Shown here: positions 61,872 through 64,000 of the stretch, piece by piece
How the letters are laid out: each line of letters begins with the position of its first letter
Numbering within the stretch: the stretch's first letter is position 1
Source: Flavobacterium sp. LC2016-12
Lineage (GTDB): Bacteria; Bacteroidota; Bacteroidia; Flavobacteriales; Flavobacteriaceae
Direction of reading: 5' to 3'
Length of the DNA stretch: 64,000 bases
Assembly (NCBI RefSeq): GCF_015351595.1
Contig: NZ_JADKPT010000010.1
Coordinates: forward strand, 1-64,000
Position numbers and translations under genes: made by a program
Notes under the pieces: generated by a model
What the model was told of the DNA's origin: nothing
What the model saw: the letters and a program-made list of their open reading frames with translations, nothing else
Database searches by the model: none

Positions 61872-63398
61872 ATGAGCACAACTAAAACAATACAATCAGC
61901 ATTAATATCTGTTTTTTCGAAAGATGGACTAGAGCCAATCGTTAGAAAATTGCACGAGCAAAACGTAACACTTTATTCAACTGGAGGAACTGAAGATTTC
62001 ATAAAAAATCTTGGAATTCCTGTAGTTCCGGTAGAAGATATAACTTCATTTCCTGAAATTCTTGGGGGAAGAGTAAAAACTTTGCACCCAAAAATTTTTG
62101 GTGGAATCTTAAATCGTCAAGATAACGAAAGCGATGTTCAGCAAATGAAGGAATTTGATATTCCGCAGATTGATTTAGTAATTGTTGATTTATACCCTTT
62201 TGAAAAAACGGTTGCTTCAGGTGCAAGTGAACAAGATATTATTGAAAAAATTGATATTGGTGGAATTTCATTAATTCGTGCCGGTGCAAAAAACTTCAAG
62301 GACACTGTAATTGTAGCTTCAGTAAATGAATACAGTTTGCTTTTAGATTTGATCACAGAACAAAACGGAGCAACAACATTAGAAAACAGAAGATTATTGG
62401 CTACAAAAGCATTCCACGTTTCTTCTCACTATGATGGTGCTATTTTTAATTATTTCAATACAGATGAAACCATCTATAAAGAAAGCATTGCAGGTGGACA
62501 AGTTTTAAGATACGGAGAAAATCCACACCAAAAAGGATTTTTCTTTGGAGATTTTGACGCTATGTTCAAAAAAGTTCACGGAAAAGAACTGTCTTACAAC
62601 AACTTACTAGATGTTGACGCTGCAGTAAATTTAATTAATGAATTTAAAACTGACGGACCAACATTCGCCATTTTAAAACACAATAATGCTTGTGGTTTAG
62701 CTTCAAGAAAAACAATTAGCGAAGCTTATTTAGCAGCTTTGGCTTGTGATCCTACATCTGCTTTTGGCGGAGTTTTGATAGCAAACACTAAAATTGATTT
62801 GGCTACTGCACAAGAAATCAACAAATTATTCTGCGAGGTTGTAATTGCGCCAAGTTATGATGATGATGCAATTGCAGTTTTACAAGAAAAGAAAAATAGA
62901 ATTATTTTAGTTCAAAATGAAGTTGAATTACCTACAAGACAAGTAAGAACATGTCTTAATGGTTTGTTAATTCAGGACAGAAATAATATTACAGATACTA
63001 AAGAGCATTTAAAAACCGTTACCATTACAGAGCCAACTGCACAAGAGATAGAAGATTTAATTTTTGCTTCTAAAATTTGTAAAAACACAAAATCAAATAC
63101 AATCGTATTTGCTAAAAACGGAACTTTAATTTCATCAGGAACAGGTCAAACCTCAAGAGTTGATGCTTTGATGCAGGCTGTTGATAAAGCTAAAGCTTTC
63201 GGATTTGATTTGACAGGAGCTTCAATGGCAAGTGATGCATTTTTCCCTTTTCCGGATTGTGTGGAATTAGCTAAAAATGCGGGAATTACAGCTGTAATTC
63301 AACCAGGAGGATCGATAAAAGATGAATTAAGCATCAATTATTGCAATGAAAATAATCTTGCAATGGTATTTACAGGAACACGTCATTTTAAACATTAA
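61872..63398 (+). CDS. purH: Bifunctional IMP cyclohydrolase / AICAR formyltransferase
   Basis: Last two steps of IMP synthesis. From the ATG at 61872 (MSTTKTIQSALISVFSKDGL) it has 508 residues. The cyclohydrolase half has VPVEDITSFPEILGGRVKTLHPKIFGGIL near 40-68, and the transformylase half has LRYGENPHQKGFFFG and AFGGVLIANTKI, ending GGSIKDELSINYCNENNLAMVFTGTRHFKH. TTG at 61845 is excluded because it overlaps the -7 box TACTTTTG (61840-61847). Confidence 0.97.
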   Translation: MSTTKTIQSALISVFSKDGLEPIVRKLHEQNVTLYSTGGTEDFIKNLGIPVVPVEDITSFPEILGGRVKTLHPKIFGGILNRQDNESDVQQMKEFDIPQIDLVIVDLYPFEKTVASGASEQDIIEKIDIGGISLIRAGAKNFKDTVIVASVNEYSLLLDLITEQNGATTLENRRLLATKAFHVSSHYDGAIFNYFNTDETIYKESIAGGQVLRYGENPHQKGFFFGDFDAMFKKVHGKELSYNNLLDVDAAVNLINEFKTDGPTFAILKHNNACGLASRKTISEAYLAALACDPTSAFGGVLIANTKIDLATAQEINKLFCEVVIAPSYDDDAIAVLQEKKNRIILVQNEVELPTRQVRTCLNGLLIQDRNNITDTKEHLKTVTITEPTAQEIEDLIFASKICKNTKSNTIVFAKNGTLISSGTGQTSRVDALMQAVDKAKAFGFDLTGASMASDAFFPFPDCVELAKNAGITAVIQPGGSIKDELSINYCNENNLAMVFTGTRHFKH

Positions 63399-63453
63399 TT
63401 TGTTTAACTTTGTTCGATAATTATTTATAACATTTTAAACCCCTAAAAAACTT

Positions 63454-64000
63454 ATGGGATTTTTTGATTTCATGACCGAGGATATTGCGATAGACCTTGG
63501 TACCGCAAACACTTTAATCATTCATAATGATAAAGTTGTTATTGATAGTCCGTCAATCGTTGCACGTGATAGAATATCAGGCAAAATCATTGCTGTTGGT
63601 AAGGAAGCCAACATGATGCAAGGTAAAACGCATGAAAACATCAAGACCATAAGGCCTTTGAAGGATGGTGTAATTGCCGATTTTGATGCTTCAGAAAAAA
63701 TGATCAATATGTTCATTAAGAGCATTCCGGCATTGAAAAAAAGAATGTTTACTCCAGCTTTAAGAATGGTAGTATGTATTCCGTCTGGAATTACTGAGGT
63801 TGAAATGAGAGCTGTAAAAGAATCTTGTGAAAGAGTAAACGGAAAAGAAGTTTATTTGATTCATGAGCCAATGGCAGCAGCAATTGGTATTGGAATCGAT
63901 ATCATGCAGCCAAAAGGAAATATGATTGTTGATATTGGAGGTGGTACAACTGAAATTGCTGTAATTGCATTAGGCGGAATCGTATGTGATAAATCTGTAA
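63454..64000 (+). CDS. mreB: Rod shape-determining protein MreB (5' part, cut by the window edge)
   Basis: Actin-like cell-shape protein. From the ATG at 63454 the visible 182 codons read MGFFDFMTEDIAIDLGTANT (phosphate-1 loop IDLGTANT), then LIIHNDKVVIDSPSIVARD, IRPLKDGVIADFDASEKMI and IVDIGGGTTEIAVIALGGIV (phosphate-2 loop). No stop before the end of the sequence. In many genomes mreB is followed by mreC/mreD, which would lie beyond the edge. Confidence 0.97.
   Translation, partial: MGFFDFMTEDIAIDLGTANTLIIHNDKVVIDSPSIVARDRISGKIIAVGKEANMMQGKTHENIKTIRPLKDGVIADFDASEKMINMFIKSIPALKKRMFTPALRMVVCIPSGITEVEMRAVKESCERVNGKEVYLIHEPMAAAIGIGIDIMQPKGNMIVDIGGGTTEIAVIALGGIVCDKSV

Overview
The window reads as a chromosomal segment of a Flavobacterium-type bacterium (Bacteroidota). 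Supporting evidence: AT-rich DNA; promoters of the Bacteroidota type (TTTG, about 18-20 nt, TAnnTTTG); a TonB-dependent receptor next to a GLPGLI protein; a PorT/SprT-type protein beside the menaquinone methyltransferase; a TamL lipoprotein; a DUF5686 outer-membrane protein; and intergenic regions filled with short degenerate inverted repeats. No tRNA, rRNA, CRISPR array, transposase or prophage gene was found.

The first 30 kb form a sulfate-to-S-adenosylmethionine superregion. Reading leftwards (minus strand), a head TauE/SafE permease (14760-15662) is followed by an APS-reductase-type CysH, CysD, CysN, a siroheme sulfite reductase with a C-terminal HEPN-like domain, CobA, a CysG-N/Met8-type protein and a ferredoxin-NADP reductase. 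Together these take sulfate to sulfide. MetX, ThrA, a MetZ-type enzyme and a MetY-type enzyme bring sulfide into homocysteine. A two-piece cobalamin methionine synthase plus MetF makes methionine, and MetK (29153-30403, plus strand) makes SAM.

Regulation is dense here. There are two clear SAM-I riboswitches (6087-6196 before split metH-metF; 24320-24424 before metX-thrA), a SAM-II-like leader before metK, a shared operator-like motif (15688-15716 and 28881-28903) and an Rrf2-family regulator with a cysteine cluster. The most unusual element is a duplicated module at 24614-25256 and 28153-28861. Each copy has a promoter, a short Met/Cys-codon leader ORF with an intrinsic terminator, a second such leader ORF with its terminator, and then a small conserved ORF (61 or 66 aa) of unknown function. 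In all four leaders, a stretch at or next to the end of the leader ORF can pair with the 5' arm of the following terminator, as expected for ribosome-mediated attenuation. One copy heads metY and a homoserine dehydrogenase paralog whose substrate motifs are degenerate. The other lies upstream of the SAM-I/metX unit, which has its own promoter.

From 30 kb on the genes are mostly ordinary: a thioredoxin-like/TPR exported protein, a TonB receptor with GLPGLI protein, deoxynucleoside kinase, membrane and soluble pyrophosphatases, an AlkA-like glycosylase, a DUF5686 outer-membrane protein, PDH E1 beta, EtfBA, bifunctional nuclease, ThyA, FolA, MenG/UbiE, PorT, a SpoU methyltransferase, TamL, Fba, AccD (without its zinc finger), a lipoprotein, a cupin-like oxygenase, a MacB-type permease, PurH and the start of MreB, which runs off the right edge.
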